The notes beneath the pieces are model-generated. The model searched no databases. It was not told the origin of the DNA and saw only the letters and a program-made list of their open reading frames with translations. 63,003 nucleotides of DNA from Thalassolituus sp. UBA674. GTDB lineage: Bacteria > Pseudomonadota > Gammaproteobacteria > Pseudomonadales > Oceanobacteraceae. The position numbers and the translations under genes were made by a program. Shown in pieces: positions 8,775 to 16,495 of the stretch (the stretch's first letter is position 1; the number at the start of each line of letters is the position of its first letter). The stretch spans positions 13,435 to 76,437 of the forward strand of contig DBNK01000010.1 in NCBI GenBank assembly GCA_002298335.1, read 5' to 3'.

Positions 8775-9029
8775 ATGAGTGCATTCGAAAAAGGCGATGC
8801 GGTATTTGCCGCAACCACCATCATCAACGACGGCTCCGTGCCGGGTTATCCTGAAAATCAGGTATTTGCTGAGCCGGGCACCATGGGGATGCTGGTGAAT
8901 ACCGGCCACCTGGAAGAAGACCCGTCGCAGGAAGTGTTTCTGGTTGGCTTTGAAGATGCCAATGGCGGTCTGGCGCTGGTGACCTGTCTGCCGGACGAAA
9001 TTACCGCCGAGCCACCGACCACACACTGA
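8775..9029 (+). CDS. small NifZ-domain protein
   Basis: 84 residues. GDAVFAATTIINDGSVPG, then EPGTMGMLVNTGHLEEDP and VFLVGFED, follow the NifZ domain pattern (GD-x-V...NDG-x-x-P...G-x-x-G-x-V-x-x-x-G). A second, larger NifZ is encoded in the nifW-nifZ-nifM block at about 34.2 kb, so this is a paralogue reduced to the bare domain. It starts after an AAAGGAAA site; an upstream in-frame ATG lacks one. Eight bases separate it from the nitroreductase-like gene, implying a two-gene unit. A role with nitrogenase P-cluster maturation is inferred only from the domain. Confidence 0.75.
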   Translation: MSAFEKGDAVFAATTIINDGSVPGYPENQVFAEPGTMGMLVNTGHLEEDPSQEVFLVGFEDANGGLALVTCLPDEITAEPPTTH

Positions 9030-9037
9030 GAAGCCTT

Positions 9038-10633
9038 GTGGATATTCTTGAGTATCACAGGCGGACAAAACACCGCCCGGACGCCTATGCCAAAGGCCCG
9101 GCAAGCATTGACTGGGAAGCCCAGCCAGATCCGTTCCGCCGCTATGACGGCTGCGATATTGTCGCCCTGCCATTGGAGGGTATGCAGGCCCCATCAACCT
9201 GGGCCAGCCTCTGGCAGGACAGCGGAGACCGCTCTCTGACCACAGTGCGGGATGTCGGGTGTCTGCTTGAACTGTCGCTGGCCTTGTCGGCGTGGAAGCA
9301 ATACGGTGGTTCCAGCTGGTCGCTGCGGGTCAATCCGTCGAGCGGCAATCTGCACCCCACAGAATGCTATGTACTGGCATCGGGCGTGGATGGTCTGGTT
9401 GATGGTGTGTACCACTACCGCGCCGATCTGCATGCGCTGGAACTGCGCTGCTGTTTTACCTCAGTGAATTCTGACTCACCCTCACTGGCGCTCGGTTTCA
9501 CCTCGGTGCACTGGCGCGAGGCCTGGAAATACGGCGAGCGCGCCTTCCGTTACTGTCAGCACGACGTCGGGCATGCGCTGGCGTCCGTCAGTTATGCTGC
9601 TGCGACGCTGGGTGTGAATGCGGCGGATATCCGGCCACTGATGATTACGGATGATGAACTTGCTGCGCTGACAGGCATTGATCGCGCTGAGGATTATCCT
9701 GAGGGAGCAGAGGCCGAACATCCGGATTGTCTGATCACTCTCAGTGGGGGTAAGAGCGGCTCTCTTACCGGCAGTGACTGGCTGTCTCTGGCACAACAAG
9801 GCAGCTGGAAGGGTATTGCCAACGTTCTGGATAGACGCCACTTTTATGAGTGGGATGTTATAGAAGAGGCTGCGCAGGCAACCCGTATTCTTGAGCGCCC
9901 CGCGCCTGATCATCCTGAATATTGTGAAACGCCTGCGATCATTTCACAGGGGATAAGAGCCACAGACAAAGCCGCACAGATTATTTATCAGCGCCGCTCG
10001 GCACAGGCGTTTGATCAGAGTGCCGGAGCCATTTCACAGCAGACGTTTTTCACCCTGCTCGATCACACCCTTGCGCGCAGGCATTGCCCGCCGTGGAATG
10101 CGCTGCCATCCGTTAATGGCATAAATCTGTTCGTCTTTGTGCATAAAGTCGATGGCCTTAAACCCGGGTTATATGCGCTGATACGTGATGCCGAATCGTC
10201 TGAATTTCAGAACCGTATGCGCGAGCAGTTTGTCTGGGAAAGCGTGGATGGTGCACCAGAGCATCTGGGGCTTTATTGCCTGTTGAATGCTGGCACCCAG
10301 CGCACTGCTGCAAACATTTCCTGCCAGCAGGCGATTGCCGGAGACAGCGCCTTCAGTCTGGGAATGCTCGCCGATATGCGCGGTCTTGAAGCTGAGCCTT
10401 ATCAGTACCGTCAGTTGTTCTGGCAGGCGGGTGCAATCGGCCAGACGCTTTATCTGGACGCCGAGGCCGAAGGCCTGCGCGGAACCGGCATCGGCTGTTA
10501 TTACGACGACTTTATGCACGACCTTCTGGGTCTGAGCGCAGAGGACTATCAGGTGCTGTATCACTTCACCGTCGGCGTGCCCCTGACCGATCATCGCATC
10601 ACGACCTGGCGACCGTATCAGGAACGGCGCTGA
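9038..10633 (+). CDS. double nitroreductase / SagB-ThcOx-like dehydrogenase
   Basis: 531 residues starting with GTG. The N-terminal half has the SagB/ThcOx signature VNPSSGNLHPTECYVL (about residue 95) followed by GVYHYRADLHALELR. The C-terminal half repeats a nitroreductase core (IIYQRRSAQAFDQS, about residue 315; GIGCYYDDF near residue 485), so two flavin nitroreductase domains are fused. SagB-type proteins are FMN oxidases that aromatise azolines in peptides, but no cyclodehydratase or precursor peptide is seen here. The partner is the adjacent small NifZ-like gene, so a redox role linked to nitrogen fixation is the more likely reading. Confidence 0.8.
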   Translation: MDILEYHRRTKHRPDAYAKGPASIDWEAQPDPFRRYDGCDIVALPLEGMQAPSTWASLWQDSGDRSLTTVRDVGCLLELSLALSAWKQYGGSSWSLRVNPSSGNLHPTECYVLASGVDGLVDGVYHYRADLHALELRCCFTSVNSDSPSLALGFTSVHWREAWKYGERAFRYCQHDVGHALASVSYAAATLGVNAADIRPLMITDDELAALTGIDRAEDYPEGAEAEHPDCLITLSGGKSGSLTGSDWLSLAQQGSWKGIANVLDRRHFYEWDVIEEAAQATRILERPAPDHPEYCETPAIISQGIRATDKAAQIIYQRRSAQAFDQSAGAISQQTFFTLLDHTLARRHCPPWNALPSVNGINLFVFVHKVDGLKPGLYALIRDAESSEFQNRMREQFVWESVDGAPEHLGLYCLLNAGTQRTAANISCQQAIAGDSAFSLGMLADMRGLEAEPYQYRQLFWQAGAIGQTLYLDAEAEGLRGTGIGCYYDDFMHDLLGLSAEDYQVLYHFTVGVPLTDHRITTWRPYQERR

Positions 10634-10656
10634 ATTGCGTTTTAGAGTTGTGCTTT

Positions 10657-10744
10657 GTAGGTTGGGTTAGCACAGCGTGCGTAACCCAACTTGAAGGTTA
10701 CTATCCATGTTGGGTTACGCCATGCGATGGCTAACCCAACCTAC
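10657..10744. repeat. 88-bp palindromic intergenic repeat (GTAGGTTGGGTTAG type)
   Basis: Outer arms GTAGGTTGGGTTAG and CTAACCCAACCTAC are exact inverted repeats. Inside them GTAACCCAAC and GTTGGGTTAC form a second pair. Such palindromes recur in many bacterial genomes as REP/MITE-like units. A 30-base fragment of the same repeat occurs after the next gene. Confidence 0.9.
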
Positions 10745-10824
10745 CCGTTCAGTCGGTGGCGTTGATCTTCTCTGAAAACCCATCCATCCTCTGGTGAGTA
10801 TGGTTTGAAAAGAATGCTCTGAAT

Positions 10825-11187
10825 ATGCCTGATGTTGTAAAGCGCTATCTGACCGCATCCGCAATCCTGATCTCGTTCGGGATCTTTTCTCTGCTGATCT
10901 TTTTCTCGTTTTCCTGGTCTTTCAGGCTGCCACGGGTATTGGGTTTTATCTTTCCTGTGGTTGTGATTATCGGTTTGCCAGCCATCACTTATTTCAGCAT
11001 CACCCGCTACCGATTAATCTGGTGGTTTCCCCCAGTTGTTTATCTGATCTCTGTCCTGCTCGTGAGTCTGGCCGATCAGATCAGTGCTGACTCCAGTATT
11101 ACACTGTTTATTCTGTTGGGTGTGGTGTCATTGATTCTGACCGTCCCGGCTGCGCTGGCGGCAAGGAATTCCAGCAGGTTGGGTTAG
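10825..11187 (+). CDS. four-helix membrane protein, unknown
   Basis: 120 residues, almost entirely hydrophobic, with about four membrane segments separated by short basic loops (FRLPR, TRYRLIWW). No recognised family and no strong ribosome-binding site. The last residues and the stop codon come from a fragment of the GTTGGGTTAG repeat, so the original C-terminus may have been replaced. Confidence 0.5.
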   Translation: MPDVVKRYLTASAILISFGIFSLLIFFSFSWSFRLPRVLGFIFPVVVIIGLPAITYFSITRYRLIWWFPPVVYLISVLLVSLADQISADSSITLFILLGVVSLILTVPAALAARNSSRLG

Positions 11188-11205
11188 CCACAGTGCGTAA
11201 CCCAG
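11176..11205. repeat. fragment of GTTGGGTTAG repeat
   Basis: AGGTTGGGTTAG...GTGCGTAACCCAGC is half of the palindrome at 10657-10744. It supplies the stop codon of the membrane-protein gene. Confidence 0.75.
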
Positions 11206-11224
11206 CGGATACACGCCAACCGTT

Positions 11225-11308
11225 TTATCCCAGCTTACCCGCCTCCAGAATCACGCCCCAGAACAGAATAAGAAAGCCACCGATCTCAGCTGCGATCAGT
11301 GTCCACAT
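11225..11308 (-). CDS. 27-residue single-helix membrane peptide
   Basis: A small ORF whose ATG follows the TAA of the preceding 120-residue gene with no gap (TAAATG), favouring translational coupling. It encodes MWTLIAAEIGGFLILFWGVI followed by a short polar LEAGKLG end: one membrane helix and a tiny tail. Its size resembles small oxidase subunits such as CydX, but no diagnostic residues are conserved and no oxidase is nearby. Real translation is unproven. Confidence 0.4.
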   Translation of the reverse strand: MWTLIAAEIGGFLILFWGVILEAGKLG

Positions 11309-11671
11309 TTAAAGCGGAATCATTTTCTGAACCTGAGTCTGCTGTTCAGGCTCAGGAAGCTTCAGCTGGTTGTTCGTATCCTGACGGATGCCATGCACAA
11401 AATAACTGATCACCGCGGTAGCGAAATACACAACCAGCAACACCACGGCGAGCAGTTCAAGCCAGTCGCTCAGCTGGCTGATCAGTACAAACTGATAGAT
11501 CAGTAAACAGGCGAAGGCGTACATCAATGAGGCCCGGTGGCAGGTGTCGATATAGATGTGAGCACGGCCCCTGGGCGAGGCCATGATCTGCTGGTACTTG
11601 ATCACTCCCGTGATCAGTCCGAAGAGAAAAAACGCGCCAGTAGCGATGATGGCAAGACCTGCGGCAGGCAT
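11309..11671 (-). CDS. small membrane protein, unknown
   Basis: 120 residues from the MPAAGL start, chosen because a perfect GGAGGT lies six bases upstream; the longer ORF adds 33 unlikely residues. Three hydrophobic segments (residues about 3-22, 44-62 and 67-88) surround a polar loop YQQIMASPRGRAHIYIDTCHR. The C-terminus is a glutamine-rich soluble tail. Family not recognised. Coupled to the 27-residue peptide and divergent from the two tiny membrane proteins. Confidence 0.65.
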   Translation of the reverse strand: MPAAGLAIIATGAFFLFGLITGVIKYQQIMASPRGRAHIYIDTCHRASLMYAFACLLIYQFVLISQLSDWLELLAVVLLVVYFATAVISYFVHGIRQDTNNQLKLPEPEQQTQVQKMIPL

Positions 11672-11894
11672 ACCCTGACCTCCGGTTAAAAGGGGACAGA
11701 GTACCCGTATTGCCCGGAATCCCCCAGCCTGACTGGTGAACGGCCTGACACTTCTTTTCGGCGCTGGCACGAAACAGACTATTTCAGACGTTCAAATTCC
11801 GAACAGACAGGCGTAGCGTGTATCTGACAGGTACAGTCATTCAGCTTTTACGGTCTGCCCAGCGTTCTGAGCAGAAAACCAACGGAGGTTTACC

Positions 11895-12047
11895 ATGAAA
11901 GTGATCAGTGTGTTTGTTCTTACCGCTCTGCTGCCCATCATAGCCATTGGTGGTCTGGCATTCGTCGTGTCCTACCTGATGGCCAAGGCCGTCGATCTGG
12001 GTCTGAAGAAGTCCCCGGTTCCGGTTCAGATTGACGACCCGCACTGA
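11895..12047 (+). CDS. 50-residue single-helix membrane protein (paralogue 1)
   Basis: Starts after GGAGGTTTACC. One N-terminal membrane helix (residues 3-25), then SYLMAKAVDLGLKKSPVPVQIDDPH. The tail pattern (L)MA-x-A-x-D-x-G...SP-x-x-x-ID-x-x-H is shared with the next small gene, so the two are duplicates under constraint. Function unknown. The upstream leaders of both genes also share a GGCGTAGCGTGT stretch. Confidence 0.65.
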   Translation: MKVISVFVLTALLPIIAIGGLAFVVSYLMAKAVDLGLKKSPVPVQIDDPH

Positions 12048-12228
12048 GCCGGCAGTTACATTTCTCTTCCGCTTCTGGCGCGATACGTCTTATCTGGTCG
12101 TTCATTTCCGCACCAGACCGGCGTAGCGTGTTCAGGCAACGCACGGCAACGTGTGATCTGAGGCACCGGATAGACGGTGCCATTCTGCAGGATCATTCAC
12201 TCAGCCACGCATGCAAGGGAGGTGTGTT

Positions 12229-12375
12229 ATGGGTATTCTCGGTTTTGTGATTCTGGCCGTTCTGGCCGTCATCATCGCTACGGTCGCCCGGGTTTTCTAT
12301 CTTTCCGGTCTGATGGCAGAAGCCACAGACGTGGGGCGTCAGACGAGTCCGATAGAAATCGACACCACACACTGA
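12229..12375 (+). CDS. 48-residue single-helix membrane protein (paralogue 2)
   Basis: Preceded by AAGGGAGGTGTGTT. One helix (ILGFVILAVLAVIIATVARV), then LSGLMAEATDVGRQTSPIEI and a DTTH end. The SPIEID...H tail aligns with the paralogue at 11895 without gaps. Such conserved short tails suggest docking to a larger membrane complex, which is inference. It converges on the MATE gene, whose stop lies 9 bases away. Confidence 0.65.
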   Translation: MGILGFVILAVLAVIIATVARVFYLSGLMAEATDVGRQTSPIEIDTTH

Positions 12376-12384
12376 GCCTGCTGA

Positions 12385-13779
12385 TCAGGCGGCGGCGGTC
12401 TGAGCAGCACGGATGTGCCGTTGCCCGACGATGCGCAGCCGTGTGATCAGTGCCACGGCGGCGGCGGTGAGGCCGATAATCAGGCCGATCCAGAAGCCTG
12501 CTGCTCCCAGTGGTTCATCTCTCAGATACGCCAGGTACCAGCCGCTGCAGAAGCCGATTACCCAGTAGGCAACGAAGGTAATCAGCATCACCGCGAAGGT
12601 GTCTTCATAGGCCCGCAGAGCACCTGCTGTGGCCACCTGTATGGTGTCCGGAATCTGGAACAGTGCGGCATACACCAGCAGTGACGCGCCCATGGCGACG
12701 ACCGCCGGGTCCGGGCTGTAGAGGCTGGCAATCGTATCTGCCCCCAGCCAGATGACGCTGGCATTGAGCAGCGCAATCACCAGATTCATGCCGATGCCCG
12801 TCAGGGCACAGTAACGCGCCCCGGCAAAATCATTCATCCCCAGGTAATGACCGACACGCACAGTCAGCGCCAGACTGATGCTCAGCGGGAACATAAAGGT
12901 GATCGACGAAACGTTGATGGCCACCTGATGCCCGGCAACCACCACCGGGCCCAGATCGGTCAGGAACAGGGCGGTCGCGGTGAACAGGCTGACTTCAAAA
13001 AACAGTGCGATACCGATGGGTACTCCAATCCGGTTCATCTCCATCAGACTGCGCTTGCGCGAGGCCTCAAGCGACCAGACGTCCTGCCACAGCGGAAAAC
13101 CCACAGGCAGGCGGCGTTTGCGGGTGTTACGCAACAGCGCCAGCGCCATAAACGTAAACACCACGGAGCTGGCTACCCCGCAACCGATACCGCCCAGAGC
13201 GGGCAATAACTGAACATCCCCGAGTGTGATGCCGTGAATAAACAGAAAATTCAGCGGTACGTTCAGCGCCAGGCCGGTAAGCATGATCCGCGTGACCTGA
13301 CCGGGTTCGTTCAGGGCTTCAGCGTGAAACCGCAGCGCCAGAAATAACCCGGATGACGGGAAAGCCGGGGCTATGGCCAGAAGATAAAACATGGCGACAT
13401 CGGCGCTGGTTTTATCCTCAATCCACAGGGGCAGGCCCCAGCCGATCAGCACCAGCAACAGGCCGAGCAGGGTGCCCCAGAGCAGCCCGAGAACAATACC
13501 GGCCTGCAGCAGTTTGGGTACATCATCGTGGCGCTGAGCGGAATTGGCGCGGGCAACCGAGGATGACAGGGCGACCATGAGACCCGCGAGAAACAGCCAG
13601 ACCGGTGTCCAGATGGCGGCACCGATGGCGACACCCGCCAGATCCAGCGTACTGACATAGCCCGACATCACGGTATCCAGCGTGCCCATGCCGACCATCG
13701 CCAGTTGGGTTGCCATTATCGGCAGAGCAAGGCGGAGCAGGGTGCGGGATTCTCCCGCAGCGAAGGATGCGAACGACAT
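12385..13779 (-). CDS. MATE family multidrug/Na+ antiporter (NorM-like)
   Basis: 464 residues with about 12 membrane helices in two related halves. The first half has LALPIMATQLAMVGMGTLDTVMSG, the NorM-type entry motif, and the second half has NRIGVPIGIALFFEVSLF. Inner-membrane exporter driven by Na+ or H+; substrates are usually cationic drugs or dyes. It has a normal length and stands alone, converging with the small membrane-protein gene. No regulator adjoins it. Confidence 0.9.
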   Translation of the reverse strand: MSFASFAAGESRTLLRLALPIMATQLAMVGMGTLDTVMSGYVSTLDLAGVAIGAAIWTPVWLFLAGLMVALSSSVARANSAQRHDDVPKLLQAGIVLGLLWGTLLGLLLVLIGWGLPLWIEDKTSADVAMFYLLAIAPAFPSSGLFLALRFHAEALNEPGQVTRIMLTGLALNVPLNFLFIHGITLGDVQLLPALGGIGCGVASSVVFTFMALALLRNTRKRRLPVGFPLWQDVWSLEASRKRSLMEMNRIGVPIGIALFFEVSLFTATALFLTDLGPVVVAGHQVAINVSSITFMFPLSISLALTVRVGHYLGMNDFAGARYCALTGIGMNLVIALLNASVIWLGADTIASLYSPDPAVVAMGASLLVYAALFQIPDTIQVATAGALRAYEDTFAVMLITFVAYWVIGFCSGWYLAYLRDEPLGAAGFWIGLIIGLTAAAVALITRLRIVGQRHIRAAQTAAA

Positions 13780-13878
13780 GATGGGCAGGGCTATGATGCA
13801 GAAAAAGAAACCGCATTCTGCCTCAGCAGGGCCAGGGCTGCCACTGCTGTGCAGATGCGGTTCTGCCCGGGGAGGGAA

Positions 13879-15789
13879 TCAGATGGTGAATTTACCGATC
13901 AGGGTCAGCAGCTGACGGGCTTCGGTTTCCTGCTGACGTGCCGCTTTTTCAGAAGCACTGGAAGAGGTGTTCGCGCTCTCCGCCATTTCGCGCACCTCAC
14001 AGATGGCTTTGTTGAGCTGGGTGGCGACTTTGTTCTGCTCCTGCATCGCCTGGAATATCTGGGTAACCCGGCTGGACATATCTGACATCACCTCAGAAAT
14101 TCCAGTTGCTGCTTCCCCCGCCTGACGGCTGAAGGTCACGCTGCTGGTGATCTCTTCATTACCGGCTTCAATGACTCTGGTGGCGTGGCCCGAGGCTTCC
14201 TGCAGTTTGGTGATCATGGCCTGAATTTCTTCAATCGACGATTGAGTACGTTGCGCCAGAGAACGCACTTCATCGGCAACAACTGCAAACCCACGTCCCT
14301 GCTCACCGGCCCGGGCGGCTTCAATGGCGGCGTTCAGCGCCAGCAGGTTGGTCTGATCGGCAATGGAGCGGATGACGTCAAGAATGCCACCGATGTTCTG
14401 GCTGTCGGAATGCAGGGTATGAATGGCTGCAGTCGCTTTTTCCAGCTGGCTGCTGGCACGACTGATGGAGTCCACCGTGGCCTGAATACTGCCAGCGACC
14501 TGATGTGTGGATTTATCCGTACGCACGACCGCTTCGGCTGCCTGACGGGTATTTTCAGATACCTCAAGTACCGAGGCTTCCAGCTGCTTCACGGTTTCTG
14601 AAATCTGCGCCGCGCCTTTGGCCTGCTGATCCATAATGCCGGAACAGGTGTGCGTGTGGGTGGTGGCCTCTGCGGAGGTCATGACCATGGTATGCCCTGC
14701 TTTACTGATGGCGCCGAACAGCTGCTGCAGACTTTCCAGAAAGGCGTTGATGCCTTTTGCCAGCCCGCCGATTTCATCCTGGCGATCGAGATCAATACGG
14801 TAGGTGAGGTCACCGCCCGCGCGGGCCAGATTCTGTACCAGACGTCTGAGTTTGGTGATGCTGCGTACTACGGATTGCCCCAGCAACAGGGAGACGGCCG
14901 CAGCCACAGCAATACCGGAAAGAAGAATAATCAGAATATTGATGGTGTTCTGCGTCATATCGGAGAAATTCTCCGACATGGAAGCCACGATAACATGATC
15001 AGTCTGACGGCTCAGTTCGCGGATTTCATATTGCACGGCGGTTTTTTCCTGCTGTATACGCGCCAGATTTTCAATGAAGGTTTCCAGCAGAGACTGCAGT
15101 TGCATGTTGGCGGTGAGACCAGCTTTGGCCTTATCGGCGAACGGAGTACCTTCCAGCTTTTTCACGTCGCTCTGGGTGTTGGTGACCAGCTTCTGCAGGT
15201 GCACACGGGCTTCGTCAGCCGATGCGATGCCCTGATACAGCTCGGAAAACATTCTCTGGGTTTCATAATTGCTGATGGTATTGACCAGTGCACCGGCAAT
15301 CACCAGACGCTCCAGCGTGCTGACCTCATTGCGCGCCGTTTCATCGGCCAGATTTTTACTCATCTCATTGATGTAAAAATTGGATTGAGAAGAGGAGTTG
15401 GCCGTGAGGTCATACATGTCGGTCATGATCTGCTGGTTGGCTTTAAAGGTTTCATCCAGCGAAGTCACGCTGGCTTCAATGCGGACCAGTCCTTCCAGCA
15501 GCGGAGCATCGATTTCTTCCGTGAGTTTTTCTTTGACCGCTTTTGTGGTGGTCAGTACCTCTGAGGCCGCAGCACCCTCATTGATAAAGTCTTCGGTAAT
15601 AAGCGACAGATTGTTGAGGTTGCGGCTGATGCTGCTGATGACGGAGACTTCTTCTTCGGCCTCACCCAGAGAATCGCGGCTGTCAAGAAACAGGACCACG
15701 GCAACAACAATCAGAATGACCTGCAGAGCGACCGGCAACAGCAGTTTTTTGCCGATGCTCAGATTGGAGAAAAATGCGTTCATAGGCAC
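13879..15789 (-). CDS. methyl-accepting chemotaxis protein 1
   Basis: 636 residues. First membrane helix about residues 14-31, then a roughly 260-residue all-helical periplasmic sensor whose length suits the helical-bimodular (HBM) class. Second helix about 290-312, then HAMP (RRLVQNLARAGGDLTYRI) and the signalling domain with the conserved hairpin tip EQGRGFAVVADEVRSLAQRT. No CheR-binding pentapeptide at the C-terminus. It shares organisation and much sequence with the second receptor about 700 bases upstream on the same strand. Ligand unknown. Confidence 0.92.
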   Translation of the reverse strand: MPMNAFFSNLSIGKKLLLPVALQVILIVVAVVLFLDSRDSLGEAEEEVSVISSISRNLNNLSLITEDFINEGAAASEVLTTTKAVKEKLTEEIDAPLLEGLVRIEASVTSLDETFKANQQIMTDMYDLTANSSSQSNFYINEMSKNLADETARNEVSTLERLVIAGALVNTISNYETQRMFSELYQGIASADEARVHLQKLVTNTQSDVKKLEGTPFADKAKAGLTANMQLQSLLETFIENLARIQQEKTAVQYEIRELSRQTDHVIVASMSENFSDMTQNTINILIILLSGIAVAAAVSLLLGQSVVRSITKLRRLVQNLARAGGDLTYRIDLDRQDEIGGLAKGINAFLESLQQLFGAISKAGHTMVMTSAEATTHTHTCSGIMDQQAKGAAQISETVKQLEASVLEVSENTRQAAEAVVRTDKSTHQVAGSIQATVDSISRASSQLEKATAAIHTLHSDSQNIGGILDVIRSIADQTNLLALNAAIEAARAGEQGRGFAVVADEVRSLAQRTQSSIEEIQAMITKLQEASGHATRVIEAGNEEITSSVTFSRQAGEAATGISEVMSDMSSRVTQIFQAMQEQNKVATQLNKAICEVREMAESANTSSSASEKAARQQETEARQLLTLIGKFTI

Positions 15790-15903
15790 AAACTTCCGGA
15801 TGGTTTCTGATAAAGGCTAGTGCAGACCGCGCCTTCTGCCAGCAACTGGCCGGAGGGAACCCGGCTTCTCGCAGAGGAGCGGGCACCTGGTGAGCTGCAG
15901 CAC

Positions 15904-16365
15904 CTATTGCACAGGCAGCACGTAGGTCGTGAAGGTGCGGTCCAGAAGCGAAGTGGAACGTATGCTGGTGGCCCTGTTTTGCAGGAAGCGGTAGTCCCGG
16001 CGGGTGTCGAGCAGGTGAATGATGACCTGCTCATGCCCCAGCTCCCCGGCCCAGCCCAGCAGATCGCGGAAGATACGGGGGCCGGTTCCCCAGGCCTCCG
16101 GTGTGATGACAATCGCCATCTCCGCATCCTCCCCGCTACGCTGCAGGCCACACCAGCCAATCAGCTGTTCATTGCTCAGCACCGCACGCACACGGCAACC
16201 GGGCAACCGGTCCTCTTCCACTTTGGCGTCGATCCAGGCGTTCAGGCTGTCGGTGCTGAAGAGCGGATGCTGAATGAGGTGATTGCGGATCTGTGGGTCA
16301 TTCAGCAGGGTCAGAAGCGCCGGGGGTGAGACCTCTGTCAGGGGGACATAGCGGATGGTGGACAT
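15904..16365 (-). CDS. GNAT-like acetyltransferase
   Basis: 153 residues. LIGWCGLQRSGEDAEMAIVITPEAWGTG is the central GNAT beta-hairpin region, with the acetyl-CoA loop somewhat degenerate (WGTGPRIFRDLLGWA). It sits between the two chemoreceptor genes on the same strand. Substrate unknown; no evidence ties it to receptor modification beyond position. Confidence 0.65.
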   Translation of the reverse strand: MSTIRYVPLTEVSPPALLTLLNDPQIRNHLIQHPLFSTDSLNAWIDAKVEEDRLPGCRVRAVLSNEQLIGWCGLQRSGEDAEMAIVITPEAWGTGPRIFRDLLGWAGELGHEQVIIHLLDTRRDYRFLQNRATSIRSTSLLDRTFTTYVLPVQ

Positions 16366-16495
16366 GTACTGCTCTCTGAGATGACGGGGTATGGATGAGT
16401 CGTTATGAGCAGGGAATTTCTTACAGCTGCACCGACAGAACCGTTAGGCGGGTTCGGTAGCCACCGGGATGGGGATGACGTCTGCGTTGCAGACG

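Noticed and set aside
9038..10633. Azole-modified peptide (TOMM) biosynthesis locus
   Set aside because: Only a SagB-like oxidase is present; no YcaO cyclodehydratase or precursor peptide lies nearby.
11225..11308. CydX-type oxidase subunit
   Set aside because: Size is similar, but the conserved residues and a cydAB operon are missing, so it is listed only as an unknown peptide.
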